From Gymnopilus junonius (lineage: Eukaryota; Basidiomycota; Agaricomycetes; Agaricales; Galerinaceae), in NCBI GenBank assembly GCA_015501075.1, contig JADNYJ010000011.1, forward strand, positions 124,001-188,000: a stretch of DNA of 64,000 bases, read 5' to 3'. The stretch's first letter is position 1. Every line of letters begins with the position of its first letter. Made by a program: the position numbers and the translations under genes. The notes below the pieces were generated by a model, which saw nothing but the letters and a program-made list of their open reading frames with translations, did no database searches and was not told the DNA's origin. Below, in pieces: positions 11,301-23,431 of this stretch.

Positions 11301-12688
11301 CACCTCCCTTTCCTCGCACCGCCCACACTCGCTGGGATGACACACCCTCTCACAAGTGTGTTTCCCGCAATTCAGGATGCGTCCGCACGTTGAGCCGCAT
11401 GAGAGATCTCGTTCTCCGACTATGGTGCGTTTTCCTTTTGCGTCCACCCCGCAACGGAAGGAAAGGATTTTTTGTTTAGGACAGTAACATTTGAGGTGCG
11501 TGGTGACTTGGCAGGGGGGACAAGGGCCTGGGTGGCATGCGAGGGGACAGGGGTGTCCGCATCCGCTCTCGCGTGGGCGCGAGCACGAGTTGCCGCATGA
11601 GTGCGGGGTGATGAGTCGGGTGAGTTTAGGTTCGGGGGTAGAGTGACAGAAACACCTGTAATAATAAAAAATAGAAAAAAGTAAGAAAAGTCGATTCGCA
11701 AGCATGAGTCCAAGAAAATTGAACAAAAGGCAAAAGAAAAGAAAGAAGGAAATCGATACATACCAATACCCACTAGGCACCACCTCCCTCTTCGCCTGAC
11801 ACCCCGGACACCTCCAATCCCCCTTCCTCTCCATCTCCCCTCTCGCCCTCCACGCCGCCTCCACCTCTTTCACACTCTTCTCCGCCCACGACCGAATACA
11901 CCTTACATGGAACGCCGTCCAGCAATACTGCTTCACCTGCGCCTCACTGGAAGTGACGATAGGAGTAAAAGGCGACGGGGAACACGACCATATCGCATGA
12001 TCAGGCCGAATGGCGGAAAAACAGATGGGACAGTCGGGGTATGGCGGGGTGCTCAGCGCTCGTGTGAGCGAGGATGTGAGGTCGTCGCCTTGCGGAAGAC
12101 GCGGTTTGGGAGGTTTCTTTTCTTTTTCTTGAATTTTTTCGGGTTTAGTCAACCCAGCACCGAAATTGGCTCTCCGATTCCTTCCACCACCACCTGCTGC
12201 TGGGGGGAGGTGGATGCAGGAGTCGTCGTCGTACTAATTGTCGCGGCACCACCCTCACCCGAGGTAGTCGGCGCAGGCTTCCTCTTCCTTGGCGGACGTG
12301 GCTTCGATTTCGAATTGGCATCACCAGGTCGAGCTCCCGGTCCCGGTACAGCAGCAGCACCTCCACGAGTAGCACCAGCTACCGAAGACGAAGTACCAGC
12401 TTCATTCAATGGCGGCGTCACCGTCTCTTTCTGTCGTCGAGGCGGACGAGGCTGTCGTGCTGGCTTGGCTGTGGGTATAGGCTGCAGTTGATCGCCCTCC
12501 TGAGGTTGTTGAGCTCGAGGGTGAGCCTGTGCTTGAGCCTGAGGCTTGTTGGGTTTCGGCGGACGCGGTCTTCGTCTACTAGTGTTCGAATTCGAATTTG
12601 GATTAGTTGATGAGTCGCCAGCTACGAGTGGGTGAGATACAGTCGAAGTAGTCGTACTTGTAGCAGTAGTCGTAGCAGTACCCTCCAT
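8366..12688 (-). CDS. NF-X1/FAP1-type RING and zinc-finger protein with R3H domain (frame-broken in the middle as read)
   Basis: Homologue of the NFX1/Shuttle craft/yeast FAP1 family of nuclear RNA- or DNA-binding regulators. Eight exons: 12688-12194, 12116-11764, 11655-11176, 11105-10432, 10133-9819, 9728-9624, 9541-9070 and 8968-8366. About 1,165 residues are expected. Order: Pro/Thr/Gln-rich N-terminus; a RING-like C4HC3 finger (CPICFSAIRP ... WRCPGCQ); serial NF-X1 fingers (CGHPCPLACHPGPCPPC and CGKHTCERVCHPSECGRC); a late LTCPCGRLKQ finger; an R3H-like region (FVHD/LAAVYRMD); a Gly/Ala/Ser-rich tail. The first three and last three exons join in perfect phase. Exons 11105-10432 and 10133-9819 keep the finger motifs but scattered over three frames, with about ten one-base shifts, mostly in short homopolymers. 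The first intron (12195-12117) is my best guess. Family confidence is high; gene integrity is uncertain. Confidence 0.85.
10291..10365. repeat. 18-base tandem repeat in an NF-X1 intron
   Basis: Four near-perfect copies of AGAGGGAATGAAAAGGAA lie inside the 10431-10134 intron. The intron is purine-rich on the plus strand, giving a polypyrimidine tract in the transcript. Confidence 0.8.
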
Positions 12689-15025
12689 GAATTGAAGAGG
12701 GGTCGAAGAGCTCAGAACAAAGATAATTTGATCAGTTGTGTCGCACCAAAGCAAAGAGGGTTGGTTATAAAAGCCAGCCGGGATTAGTCAGCGATTGATG
12801 TGATGTAGCCGGTTCCCGATTCGAGTCACTTGCTCGAGTCCAGTTTTCTGTAAAACGGATTTTCACTGCCCTTTCCTTCTCGAATTGACTCGAAGACGCT
12901 GGAAACGTCTCTCCGATCCTTCAAAGCTGCCACAGCATTCGTTTTTTTTTTTGACTTTTCAGTGTCGACGGTCGTCGTCGTCGTTTCCGTGCGCTTTCTC
13001 TGTCATCGCTTTATCATGAGTCACGGTTACGGTTCCTGGAGTGTTGGCGTAGCGTGAAGCGTGCCACTGCACACGTCCGCCGTCTGCTTCCATACAGCGT
13101 GTCTATCGCATTCTACCATAGCATGTTCCCCTGCGTTATGTATCTCACTGTGTCAGTTATATTAACACTTCATGCTGGTTGTACTTGTATGCGACTTGTT
13201 CTTGAATTTCAATCTCGATGTCTTGATGGCTCACTGCTACACCGTCACTGACTTGCGCTTCATTCTTGCCTCACATTTCACAGTTCCACGATTCGCGTTT
13301 CAAGCTGCCAGGCCTCGGTTTCCTGGAAGTTCGGAAAGGCATGAGAGGATTTGTCTCAACAGAAAGTTCCTGAATTTTTTGCTGGCTTGTGCTGTGCTAT
13401 ATCGCTTTCGCTTTCTCTTTCTCTTCCTCCTCGTGCTCTTGTCGTCTAGACTCTATAATTAGGTTCCGGTTTTACCGGCGACAATCGCCGAGTTTTCGAA
13501 TAACTCTTATCAGTTCAACCCAACTCTACCCTCCAAAGCTAGAGTATGTCAATCGTTCTTCCCAGCTCAACCTATTCCAGTAATAAATTATCCTAAAAGT
13601 ACTTTTTTGATCTAAAGGACCTGGTTTAGGATGCCAATGCTTCACTGTGCGTCGACGGGATTATCATTCTTATTATATTGATACCCTCTATCAACATCCA
13701 CAAAATATCGAACTAGAACTAGAACTGAAACTAAAACCCACCATTCCTATCTTCTCGCTGCGCGCCTTTCAATTCGTCCATGGGTATCATGCTGTATCAA
13801 ATCACTCAGCACCAAGGGCAGAAAAGTCATTCAATCCTGTCCTACTTCTACTTTTTCAAGGTTGTCATTCTTCGTCTGTTCGAATTCATTTTCATTCTTA
13901 AAATGGGCTATGTATTAGTTTTCCTGGTCAACCCATCAAATGCTCTATTGCTGTGGCGCAATTTCAAAACTCAATTAACTTCCTTGGACTTTTTCATCCT
14001 GTATGGATTATGTACTAAGAAACCCATGTGAAAAAAAGGAAGAAAGAATTGATATATGGTCCCTTCAAAAATTGGAAGGTGATATTTACCAATTCTAAAA
14101 TTCCTTGATCATCATACTCATACTGAGGCAAGTATCCAAGTATCCCCAAGCTCTCCGCAAATCATCCTTATCCACCAAGACAACACTTCTTTTAATTCGA
14201 CAAGATCGTAGCAAACCGCTTCGACTTCCATTACCCCGCACACCCACAAAAGAAGGTACGTATACTCGAGTACTGTATATCATATCCCCGGTCTAAAATA
14301 CGTCATGTTGTGGATCATACTGAAGTTAATCTCCAGGTTTCTCCGAGAGTCCTTGAGCGGGACAATCATGATTTTACCCCAAGATCGCAGCTCAAACAGA
14401 GTTGTTGGCTTCCATTTCACGGTCTTGGGCTCGCACGTAAATCCTTTCGACCAGATGTTGATCATAAACGTTTAAATCCAAGTGATGATCCAGTGAAGAA
14501 GTCAGGTTAGACACTACACGGATCCCCTCACATCGGAACAAGCTTCCAAAGCTTCGGGCTTCAAGCCTCAAGACTACAGATAAACGTCTGCATTCAGATT
14601 TCCAAACTGCTTTAACTTGACGCTTCCATTGTTTGGAAGGAGCGCGGGGGAGTGAGTTCCGCCAAAATTGTCTTTGACTTCCTTATGTGTTGCTGTTCAA
14701 TGTACATATGAGGGCATTCCGAGTCCACGAGCTTTTAGACTGCCGCCTACTACTCGCGATTTTTCGGACTGGAAAGGTCGAGCGAGCCTCAAGGAAGGAC
14801 TGTGCGCGTACTGTTCGGCCCCTGCGCATGTCCCAGCACAATCCTCGAGCTTCTCCTCTGAAGTATATAGTGTATGTCATTGACTCGAAGGAAAATCCCA
14901 AAAGATTCTTAGACTGTACTGCACGTCCTCGAGCTCGTTACCTTCCATCCCACCTACCCAACCACCCCCAACGCCCCTTCACAGCCTCAATTAAAATCAA
15001 ACTTAATCACCCATACATACCATCA
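12689..15025. other. Intergenic upstream of the tandem paralogues
   Basis: I could not assemble any gene. The first 200 bases are presumably the NF-X1 promoter. The open frames between 13054 and 14900 are short, overlap on both strands and carry no recognisable motif. Confidence 0.4.
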
Positions 15026-16007
15026 ATGGCGCCCACCTCCGAACGTCTCTTCGTAGACCTCATCGCACTCGCCACACACAAATACCCCAACTGGGACCCA
15101 GAAGTCCCCATCGAACCCGGCGACTACGGCCGCATCACCTCTGGGCACCGTCATAAATCCTACGCTGGTGGTGGTGGCGGCGCTGGTGCATTCTGGTATC
15201 GCAACGTCACGTTAAAGCGGAGGCGGGCCTCTGCGGGTACGTTTTTGAAGGAGGGGAATATATATAGGGAGGGATTGGCGGAACGGGTATGGCATCCCGC
15301 TGCCTGTGGAGTATGGAGGTGATTCGACGCAGGGGACGACGTGGATTACGTCGAGGAATGCGAGGCAGGTTACTTGGGATGCTGATATCGCTGGGTGAGC
15401 ATTTACCTATTTTATTTTCTGATATTTACAACTGACGAATTTCATGTTTTTTGTTCTATTCCACTTTATAGACAACATCCTACTCTTGCTGAATGCTCCA
15501 TCAAAGCCTCTTTTAAATTCACCACCGGACAAGGGGCGGTCCTCGCAATGGACAACGACACCGTCCTCGCCATCAATCCAGCTGGAAAACTCCTCCGTCT
15601 CCTCGCCTCTGAGTCTCAAACGGGTACGAAAAAAGAAACCCATGAAATGGAAAACGGAAAAGAAAAAGAAAAGCGCTCCCAGAAGGCACCGTCATCGTCT
15701 CTGAAGTCCACCGATGCTCATCCTACGCCCGATTTCTCTCCTCCTCCTTCGACCGGCACACCTCCGTGACGCTAGGTATGAAAGTACAATCGACGCCGAC
15801 GGTCCAGGCGACCTTGGGTCCTGATGGTACGCCCACGCCCATTGGCCTGCCGACGGGCTGGGCGAACGTGGAGGGCAGGTGGGTGCATGATTCCACTGCG
15901 GGGAATTTCAGGGCCAAGGTGAATAATGATGGGAAGAGGGTGTTTATCCCCTCTTTCGTCTTGTTTCTTTGGAGGAGGAGAGCTTGTCGACGGGGTTGAG
16001 ACGTTGA
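15026..16007 (+). pseudogene. Gasdermin-like candidate, copy 1 (frame-broken as read)
   Basis: Paralogue of the intact gene at 17883. It starts with an ATG and the shared block SERLFVDLI ... HKYPNWDPEV ... PGDYGRIT, and has the same single intron (about 15394-15471). Three breaks separate blocks of clear similarity: an extra G in the run at 15285-15287, a shift in the A-rich stretch 15615-15680, and a missing C in the run at 15948-15951. The conserved VIVSEVHRCSSYARFLSS block sits in another frame than the start. It also has a Gly-rich insertion near residue 45 absent from copy 2 and a shorter tail. Conservation on both sides of every break suggests very recent decay or sequence error. See the copy 2 entry for the reasons behind the family suggestion. 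Confidence 0.55.
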
Positions 16008-17882
16008 TTTAAATACGATTTACAAGTTAAAGGTTAAGGAAGAGTAAATAGTTACTTAATTATTTAGATTAAGTGTTAATTTTTCTGTGTTTACGTTGTT
16101 ATACCACATTCTGCGTTATGGCGTCCACTGTGCTTAGGATTTAAGTAACGTTTATCGATTAAATGCAAGTACTTATTTAAGCCAACCGCCTCGGGTTTCA
16201 AGTTCAAGCCATTAATTTATAATGCCATGCTTAGCTACGACAAGTGCAAACATAAGGGGTCGCTCTAACACTTGGGTAGATGAAGAATAGCAAGGTTTAT
16301 GAACGTATCAACCATTTCTCATCATTTGAGCCCAGGCCAACAATGAAAGTGATGTCCCGTGACTAAGATCACATGAAGCACCGCCTTTTCCTAAATCCGG
16401 GTTCAACCGCTGTTGCGCGCGAGTCCGACGCGCCAGAGCGTCAACAATCATCCTCACTGCACTGCAATACTCGGATTCCAACATCTTTTGGGCTATTTCA
16501 TCTCTATGCGTGAAATCTGCGCGTATTTTCTACGCTCAGATATTCATTTGATGAAGGGACACTTTCTGACATTCGGAAGAGATGAAGACAAGATGAAGAA
16601 CTCGGTGGATCGTAAGTACGATAGCGTAGGACACCAGCAGGTAAGTTTTCGTTTCCTCAGCGTTCAATTCTGATCTACATTCAGCCTTACGGTGGCTCAC
16701 GTCTTGCCTGAACGAATTTACTTCCTGGGATCTCCATATGTCAACGCTTTGGATCCGACTATGCCTTTGGCTTGAAAGCCAAACGTCCTGGACAATGTGT
16801 GAAGGTGAGTCATTCCTTCTGTATGGATGCAATAATGACCTTTTTTTTACCCTTCAGACCTCGTGCTGGAAGCATGGATGGCACATCCCCTCTGTATCTG
16901 CCCGCGTGCCTGTATGCAGACGTAAGTAAGTCAGCCAGTCCTCGTGGGGAGAGCTTGGCCCACACTTGGCTACGGATATTGATGCATGCTCGACAGACAA
17001 CTTCGCCATGGTCGATTGAAATTTAGGCCACACTTGATCGTAACTTATTTCGTGCACTTTGTTTCTGCATAACTCATGCTTTAGTGATCTCTATATCTTT
17101 TCCGAGTGTGTTAGTTCTCAATATGTCCTTCTGACCGACCCTCTTATCAACCTTCAATCTGTTTATCTTGGTTCGACGATGACGTCCTTCATCTAGGAAC
17201 TTCCCTGAGTCCCATATAAGGAAGTAAATGCACATTCTCGTGTTGATGGCTAAACAGCTCCCAGCGACCGTAATCTGTCCTTGGGAATTTGTGTCGTGGA
17301 TCTGGGAACCTCCACACGTGGCTAACGAGCTCTGGTAGGTAATCGGCGAGGTTTCAACACAGGAACGACTAGCCGGGGCATACTGTGTTTGGTATAGTCA
17401 TGGGTGTCCCTGCCTGCAACGGTGATTCATTTCATTTTCATTTGACTCATGGCTGGGAAACTTGAAACTTTAGTTGCTCGGTCTCCTGCATGCTATCGTC
17501 TTCTGATCAACCCAAAGTCACTATCGCAATCTTCTAATGATGAATAGATTCTCCGAATCGCGTAGTATTTTATCATGGAGGGCTTTAAAAACCCTCCCCA
17601 ATCCATAGATTCGCTTACTTAGAGTGACCCGCGCAGGCTGAACGCTTCTACATTTTGCTCAGACTTCAAATTATCTTCAGTACTTCCCTCGTTGAGCCGA
17701 GCATTTGGAATTCGATATCATCAATTACAAAGATACGTCAAGGAGAAATGGGGCCTCGAGGGAAACGTACCTTCTATCGGATTTAATCCAAGCGTTGTTT
17801 AAAACGAGTCTTTAGTGGCAAAACGGGCACTAATTTCTAAAGCCTTCCACACGTTTGCAGTTCTTTCTCCCTTCCAACTACT
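16008..17882. other. Spacer between the tandem paralogues
   Basis: About 1.9 kb with no gene that I can support. The stretch 16560-17000 has splice-like signals, but the frames around them are closed by stops. No protease-like gene, the usual neighbour of fungal gasdermins, was found here. Confidence 0.35.
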
Positions 17883-18776
17883 ATGCCCACCAGCGAACGG
17901 CTTTTTGTTGACCTAATAGTCCGTTCCAGTCACAAATACCCCAACTGGGATCCAGAGGTGTCTGTCAATCCAGGAGACTATGGTCGAATCACGCAGGGTC
18001 GGAAAGCCAAACTCAGGATCGCATTCTGGAGGAAGAAGCCCATAGGTGTGTTTCTGAAGGAAGGAAACATATACGAAGAGGGGATAGCAGAGAAATACGA
18101 TATTCCTAAACCTGTAGAACACGGAGTAGACTCGACGGAGGGAACGACATGGGTCACATCTAGGAATGCTCAACAGGTTAGCGTGGATGCTGACATTGCG
18201 GGGTGAGTTTTCCGTATCGATGTCGATGACAGACAAGAATTCACGCGACCCAATTTTTTTTTTTTTTTGCATAGGCAAACACCTGCTCTTGTTGAATGCT
18301 CAGTCAAGGCTTCCTTCAAATTCAATTCCAACAAGGGTGCCGTTCTCGCCATGGACAACGATACCATTCTCACTATCAGCCCGCCGGGAAGGTTACGCCG
18401 CCTCCTGGCCGCAAAAGAACTCCAAAAAGGCTACGTCATCGTTTCCGAAGTGCATCGATGCTCCTCCTACGCCAGGTTCCTTTCTTCATCCGCCGGTGCT
18501 ACCGTGGCGCTGGGATTGAGTGCCCAGCCGCCTATAGCGAACGTGGGGAGTGCCAAGGTCGACGCCAAGTGGGTGCATAGTTCGAGCGCGGGGAATTTCA
18601 AGGCGAGGGTAAATAAGGAGGGCAAGAGGGTATTTTATCCGCTCTTCCGACTGGTTGCTTTGAAAGAGAGCGGCGTTTCCACTGGACTGCGAGGCGAGCT
18701 GGACGAAGATCCTCCACTGCCGGATGCGGAACCTCCTTGGGGTCCTCTTGAAGACGGTGAGGAAGGCCAACCTTAG
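17883..18776 (+). CDS. Gasdermin-like candidate, copy 2 (intact, 273 aa)
   Basis: Two exons, 17883-18202 and 18275-18776, joined by a GTGAGT...CATAG intron, encode 273 residues. There is no signal peptide. I recognise this as a family recurrent in mushroom genomes but cannot confirm a name. A gasdermin-type pore-forming fold is suggested by the order of features: an early basic strand with R-K then F-W (about residue 50), a middle amphipathic segment, a V-I-V-S-E-V strand (about 175) that parallels V-V-T-E-V in animal gasdermins, a Gly/Ser-rich strand pair, and a late PLFRLVAL strand. A short acidic, proline-rich tail (ELDEDPPLPDAEPPW) follows, where fungal gasdermins carry a protease-removed inhibitory end. 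The length matches fungal gasdermins (about 250-280). This is inference from pattern, not a search. Confidence 0.6.
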
Positions 18777-18961
18777 GGTAAAGGGTGCACATTTGAAGAA
18801 GAACAGATGAGTCTTATCGTTGTCGTGTCAGATCTGGGCATCCTACCGCACTTGTTTGGATTAATTTAACTGTTCTTAAGCCTTACGAAAGTGATGACAA
18901 GGAAAAGTAACAACATTCGAGTCCGACAAGTTTAAGCATATGGTAACAGACATCGTAACTT
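18777..18961. other. Short convergent spacer
   Basis: This lies between two convergent stop codons. It includes the edge of the inverted duplication, where weak similarity to the bases after 5287 is visible on the minus strand. Confidence 0.4.
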
Positions 18962-21106
18962 TCATCTTGCTTCTTCAATGAGTTTCTTGACCACGGCAGA
19001 CCGAGGTACGAATGTGCATTGGAACTTCGATTTATGGCTAAAAGGTGGTATTCCTTCAGTAAAATGGAAGTCGAATTATGAAACCAATGACTCGCTGCAA
19101 GATTCCGAGGTCGTGATAATCGTGGTTAACCTCGACTTCATTACCAAAATCATCTTTACTCCTTTCAATATTGAAAGAAGCAAGGACCGATGCTATAATG
19201 ATCCAAAGCTGGCGGAACATCATTTCATAAGCTCGACGATCCGAAAGAGGAGTCACGTTGATAAATATAAACGTACTGTGTCGCTGCCGATGTGTTTGCC
19301 AACGCAAATCCTGAAGGTCCGATCAGTTTCGACTGCACTGCAAGGTAGATTCATGACTAAATACCTGCGCCCAAATCCGTAAGCTAGGACTCTGCCGTCA
19401 TCATTCAAATTTCCATTAGCATCAAGGAACCTCTCAGGTTTGAATTGGAGCGGCTCGGGATATATACTTTCATCACGCGTCATCGCCCTGAAGAAATGTC
19501 CAGACGTCATAATGGTTTGCGACGTTCCACCCCGGCTCGCTCACCATATATTTGGAAGAATCATAGTCCCTACGAGAGCTTGTACTTCAGACGTAGTAAG
19601 AGACACAAACAGTATGACAAACCTTTGGGAATGAAATACCCTTTATAATAGTCATCCTCCGTCAACGCATGTGCTACGCCCATTGGTACCGGAGGTCTGA
19701 ACCGCAAAATCTCACGGTATAGGGCATCAATATACGGAAGCGAAGGGCGATCCTCAAAGTTTGGCAGTCGCCCAGGACCGATCACGCGATCGATTTCAGA
19801 TTGAGCATTCTTCTGAATCTCGGGATGGATAGTCATCAGATAGAAAAATGTACCAGTTGCGGAAATTGTCTATGTTCGAATGGTTAGCCTTCCTTGGAAT
19901 CGATATATCTTGATGGCCTTACAGTATCCGAAGCGCCTGAGAATTTCAAAATTAAAGACATTGTTATAAATTGACCCTTGATCTTTTCTTACCACTGTAG
20001 ACAGTCCAAGCTATGTTTCGTACAGCTTCGTCTTCTTCCTGGGATGAGCGGCCTTCCTGCTGCCTCCTGAGAAACCTTGAAACGAAAGAAGGTATTTCTG
20101 TTCCTTCTGCCTGGCTGTCTGATCAACAATTATGTGCCTTAGATTTAACGCATTGTCACTCACCACTTTTTTCTGCACAAATTCAAATGGAATGTCCCGC
20201 ACTCTTTTGTTTATCTGTCGTGCCTGTTCAGCGATCCTACGAGTCGTGGCTCCTGGAAACCAGGGAGGTACGTGGCGAAGGATGGGGAACGTATTGATCC
20301 AACTTCTCCCGGGTAACAATAGGTCGCTTCCAACCGCAATACTCTCTTCGGCTGCAACGATGCATGGATCCTGAAAGGATTCAACTTCATATCCGTACAT
20401 AGTAATCATCGGAACAGATATAGAAAGCCTGTTCACTTAATTTAGAGAGTATGTGAACTGGAGAAGGAGGAACGTACATCTTGCTATGTTCATCAAAATC
20501 CTCTGGGTTCACCAAGAGTCGGTCAAGCATTTCATGAATTTTTTTGAGAAGCAGAGGATGAAAATCCCGCGCAGCTTCTGCACGAAAGCTTTGCTGACAG
20601 AGTTTCCTACTTAATCTCCACGATTTGCCATAATGCAAAAGAGCGACGTTCCCTGCCCAGCCGGTCCTGAAAGTACCAGTAACGGTCAACAATGATTATA
20701 TCTCAATCTCAATTGAAGATGGACCCACAAATCGACGATAGGTATCAATGGCCTATCAGAATACTTCCTTGCCCGCCGATCTAAAAGCTCATCAGCGTCC
20801 TCCAGTTTATTAACAATAAGAATCTTGTTTCCAAGTGCAGATGCATAAAGGATATCGCCTGTAAGTCGTGTTAACTCTGTCCATCTTTCGAAGTTCGTAC
20901 TCACTGCTGTATCGCTTTCCCCACTCTACGTAGGCTTCATAAGGCCGGAACTGTGGAAAATCCAAGGCATTTCCAATGAAGGGCTTCGGTTTCGGACCGG
21001 GAGGATATGGTGCATTTCTTGAGTTATTCGACGAATAAAATACTCGCTTAATGAACCAAATCACTAGGCCACCGGCGACAAGGGAGAGGAAATCTACTTG
21101 GAACAT
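18962..21106 (-). CDS. Cytochrome P450 monooxygenase, copy B
   Basis: Inverted paralogue of the gene at 3130-5287, with the same exon pattern. The ATG at 21106 opens an anchor segment (VDFLSLVAGGLVIWFIK), then YPPGPKPK. The WRLSRK C-helix, the I-helix WTVYSG then AS, the ExxR motif REILRF, KPERFLD, FGFGRR and ICVGKHIGSD are all present, so the catalytic core looks functional. The odd point is the last intron: copy A has a GTGAGT donor, but here the same place (19095) reads GCGAGT. If the GC donor is used, the C-terminus matches copy A and ends at 18962. If not, the frame runs on and stops at 19056 with a different tail lacking the last roughly 25 residues. The start and all other introns agree with copy A. 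Confidence 0.87.
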
Positions 21107-21143
21107 AACTCGACGCAGACGTGAACAAATCATCAATTCAAGG

Positions 21144-21201
21144 CCTTATAGTGGCCTGTAGAACTTCTCACGGCCTCTCAAAACAGTTGACCATGTGGCT
21201 A
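21144..21201 (-). promoter_or_regulatory. Promoter of P450 copy B
   Basis: On the minus strand: TAGCCACATGGTCAACT (21201-21185), then GCCGTGAGAAGTTCTACAG and an ACTATAAG TATA-like site about 35 bases before the ATG. The blocks match those upstream of copy A in order and spacing. Confidence 0.5.
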
Positions 21202-23431
21202 TTTCGGAGGCAATGTAGGAGAGCAAAAGCCCATCGTGTACATGCAGAGGGCTAGAGTGGAGTCGTCCGTCCTGTATCACGCTAGAGGATTGGAAAACCC
21301 CGTGAGGAAAAGCTCATGCGATTGTGAGAGAAAGGTTCAATAGTAATTCGGACAGATTCGGGCAAATCCACGTCTTGGTTTCTCCACGTGACACCGACCC
21401 CGAATGCATTGCCACGCACAGCATTGAGCAGACTTCAACATACATTGACTGTACACGAGCATGCATAAAAGGTGGCCAATAGAAGGATTGTATTTAGTAT
21501 GGAGGTTAGAGGGCGTAGAATAATTAGCTGTTCTCAGATTGTTTACGACGCGCTGGCAATCAGATGTATACTTAGTCTAAGTATTAATCAAAAGTAGAAG
21601 AAGCGTTCAGCGTTGATGAAACGAGTTTATTTAGTACAGCATATTATAGTCGAGTAAGAGGCATGCAAGATCATAATATAGGACAGGTAAGTGAATGGAG
21701 AGGAGAAATGGGCATTATAATACGTTATAAGACGTATACTTACTCTGGAGTACTTACATGTGCATTGCGTGAGCATTAAGTGAATTACCGGTTCCGAGAA
21801 TTAATGCACCAACCTGACAGGATTAACATTGAAAGATCCTGTTAGGCACTATTAAGTCCGATAGCACGAGGCAAGATTCAGTGATGTGGAAAAACAGACG
21901 TTATGGCACGCATACCCTTCGCTGACGCGTGGCCGAGCTTGATTTATTCAGGGAAAATGATCAGCGCGGACGAGTTTGGTATTTGGACACACAATGATTA
22001 ATTAGTTATAACCGGTCTCGGCGAACTAGTGGTGGAACATGCACAAGATGAGCGCTTGCGAAATTATATCGTCAGTCTAGGGTTGAAGTATAGTTGAATC
22101 ATTATCAGACTAAGAGCATTGATTAATATTGATTCTTACAGTGAAGGAGTTTTAAAAAAAATTATAAAGGTTGAAAGGTTCAAATATTTGAACACCTTAG
22201 GTTGCCTTCCTAGTAAGTGGATCTAACATACAACCTGAATACTCGAATTTTCGACTTCGCGTTTATGTGTATGAATCGAAAATAGCTGATGAGTAGAAAG
22301 GTGGGAACATCTAACGCCCGTAGTATCTAACCATCAGGTCTGCAGAATATCCACACGTCTTCAGGCAACTTGTCGGAAGTAAGAAAGTGTAATAACGATA
22401 GTTAGAAGCGTAAATCACTATAAAAAGAAGGCGCTTAAGAAGAAAAATTAGAACTAGTCCCCCTGAAAACAAATCCCAAGGGGTCACGAACGATTGTTAA
22501 GACTCCTCGATTTGGGTGACATGGCAAAGTGACGATGCTTGATCACGCAACGAGCACCTCTCCCTGGAGAAGGTATTCGAAAGGTTGTCACACGACTCTA
22601 AAGGGCCTACCAAAAGCGTCATTGCATTTCTATGGCCATTTTTTCAAATAAGAGCAAGATTATTATCATCGTAAAAGATTGCCCAGACATAACTGAGCCC
22701 AAGTCTACGGACTCCGGTATTCATGCCAGCCGTCAAACTTTGGAATGGTCCAGACTGCCTGATTGCGCGCCACTTGGACGCTGTAGAGTAGTTCCTTAGA
22801 GGGCCTTGTTGATAAAGATTTGCGTCATTAAGGGCGTCAGTGGCGCATAGCAAACCCCAAAACAATCCAGGCCTCGAACTTAGGTCCGGAAACAGATGTG
22901 GAAGCACACACATAAGTCTCAAACTCGAAAAGAGAGCTCGGGCAAGTGTACCCGCTTCGTGGATGCTGCTCTGTCCTGTGATTACAAAGCGATTGCAAAC
23001 GACACCGATCTTTGCCGCAACTTCTGCTTCTTGTACAGTGCTTCTGATCAAATTTCTGCTTACCTTCGATTGTTTCAATACGAGTCTTTACTCAGGCCGT
23101 CAGAAACGAAAGGGGTTTGATTAAGCCAAGCGATGAATCTTCTCCGACGGGGATCTGATGACTACTCAAAAGGAGAAACTTCTTAGTGTCCCGAATTCCG
23201 AATGGACTCGTGCACCTAGTAAACCCCAACAGGGATACGCCATGACATTCTGAACGGATTTGAGCCTGAGGACAACCCTGAACTGCGGCATCTGCCTGGA
23301 CAGGAACTTAATTCATTGGGTCTTAATTATTCCTGGCTATAATGACAGGCACTACACTGATCCGAGAAAAGCGTTTGAAAATTCCTCGTACCCTTCTCAA
23401 CTTTTGATTTAAAATGATATGATACTAAGGT
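21202..23431. other. Intergenic, right arm
   Basis: No supported gene. The longest frame (22644-23078, minus) lacks an ATG at its head and resembles nothing I know. Little similarity to the matching interval of the left arm is visible apart from the P450 promoter. Confidence 0.4.

Noticed and set aside
22644..23078. A 144-codon minus-strand frame between P450 copy B and BTB copy B
   Set aside because: It begins with TTG, has no ATG near its head, no splice context and no recognisable motif, and is not kept in the other arm.
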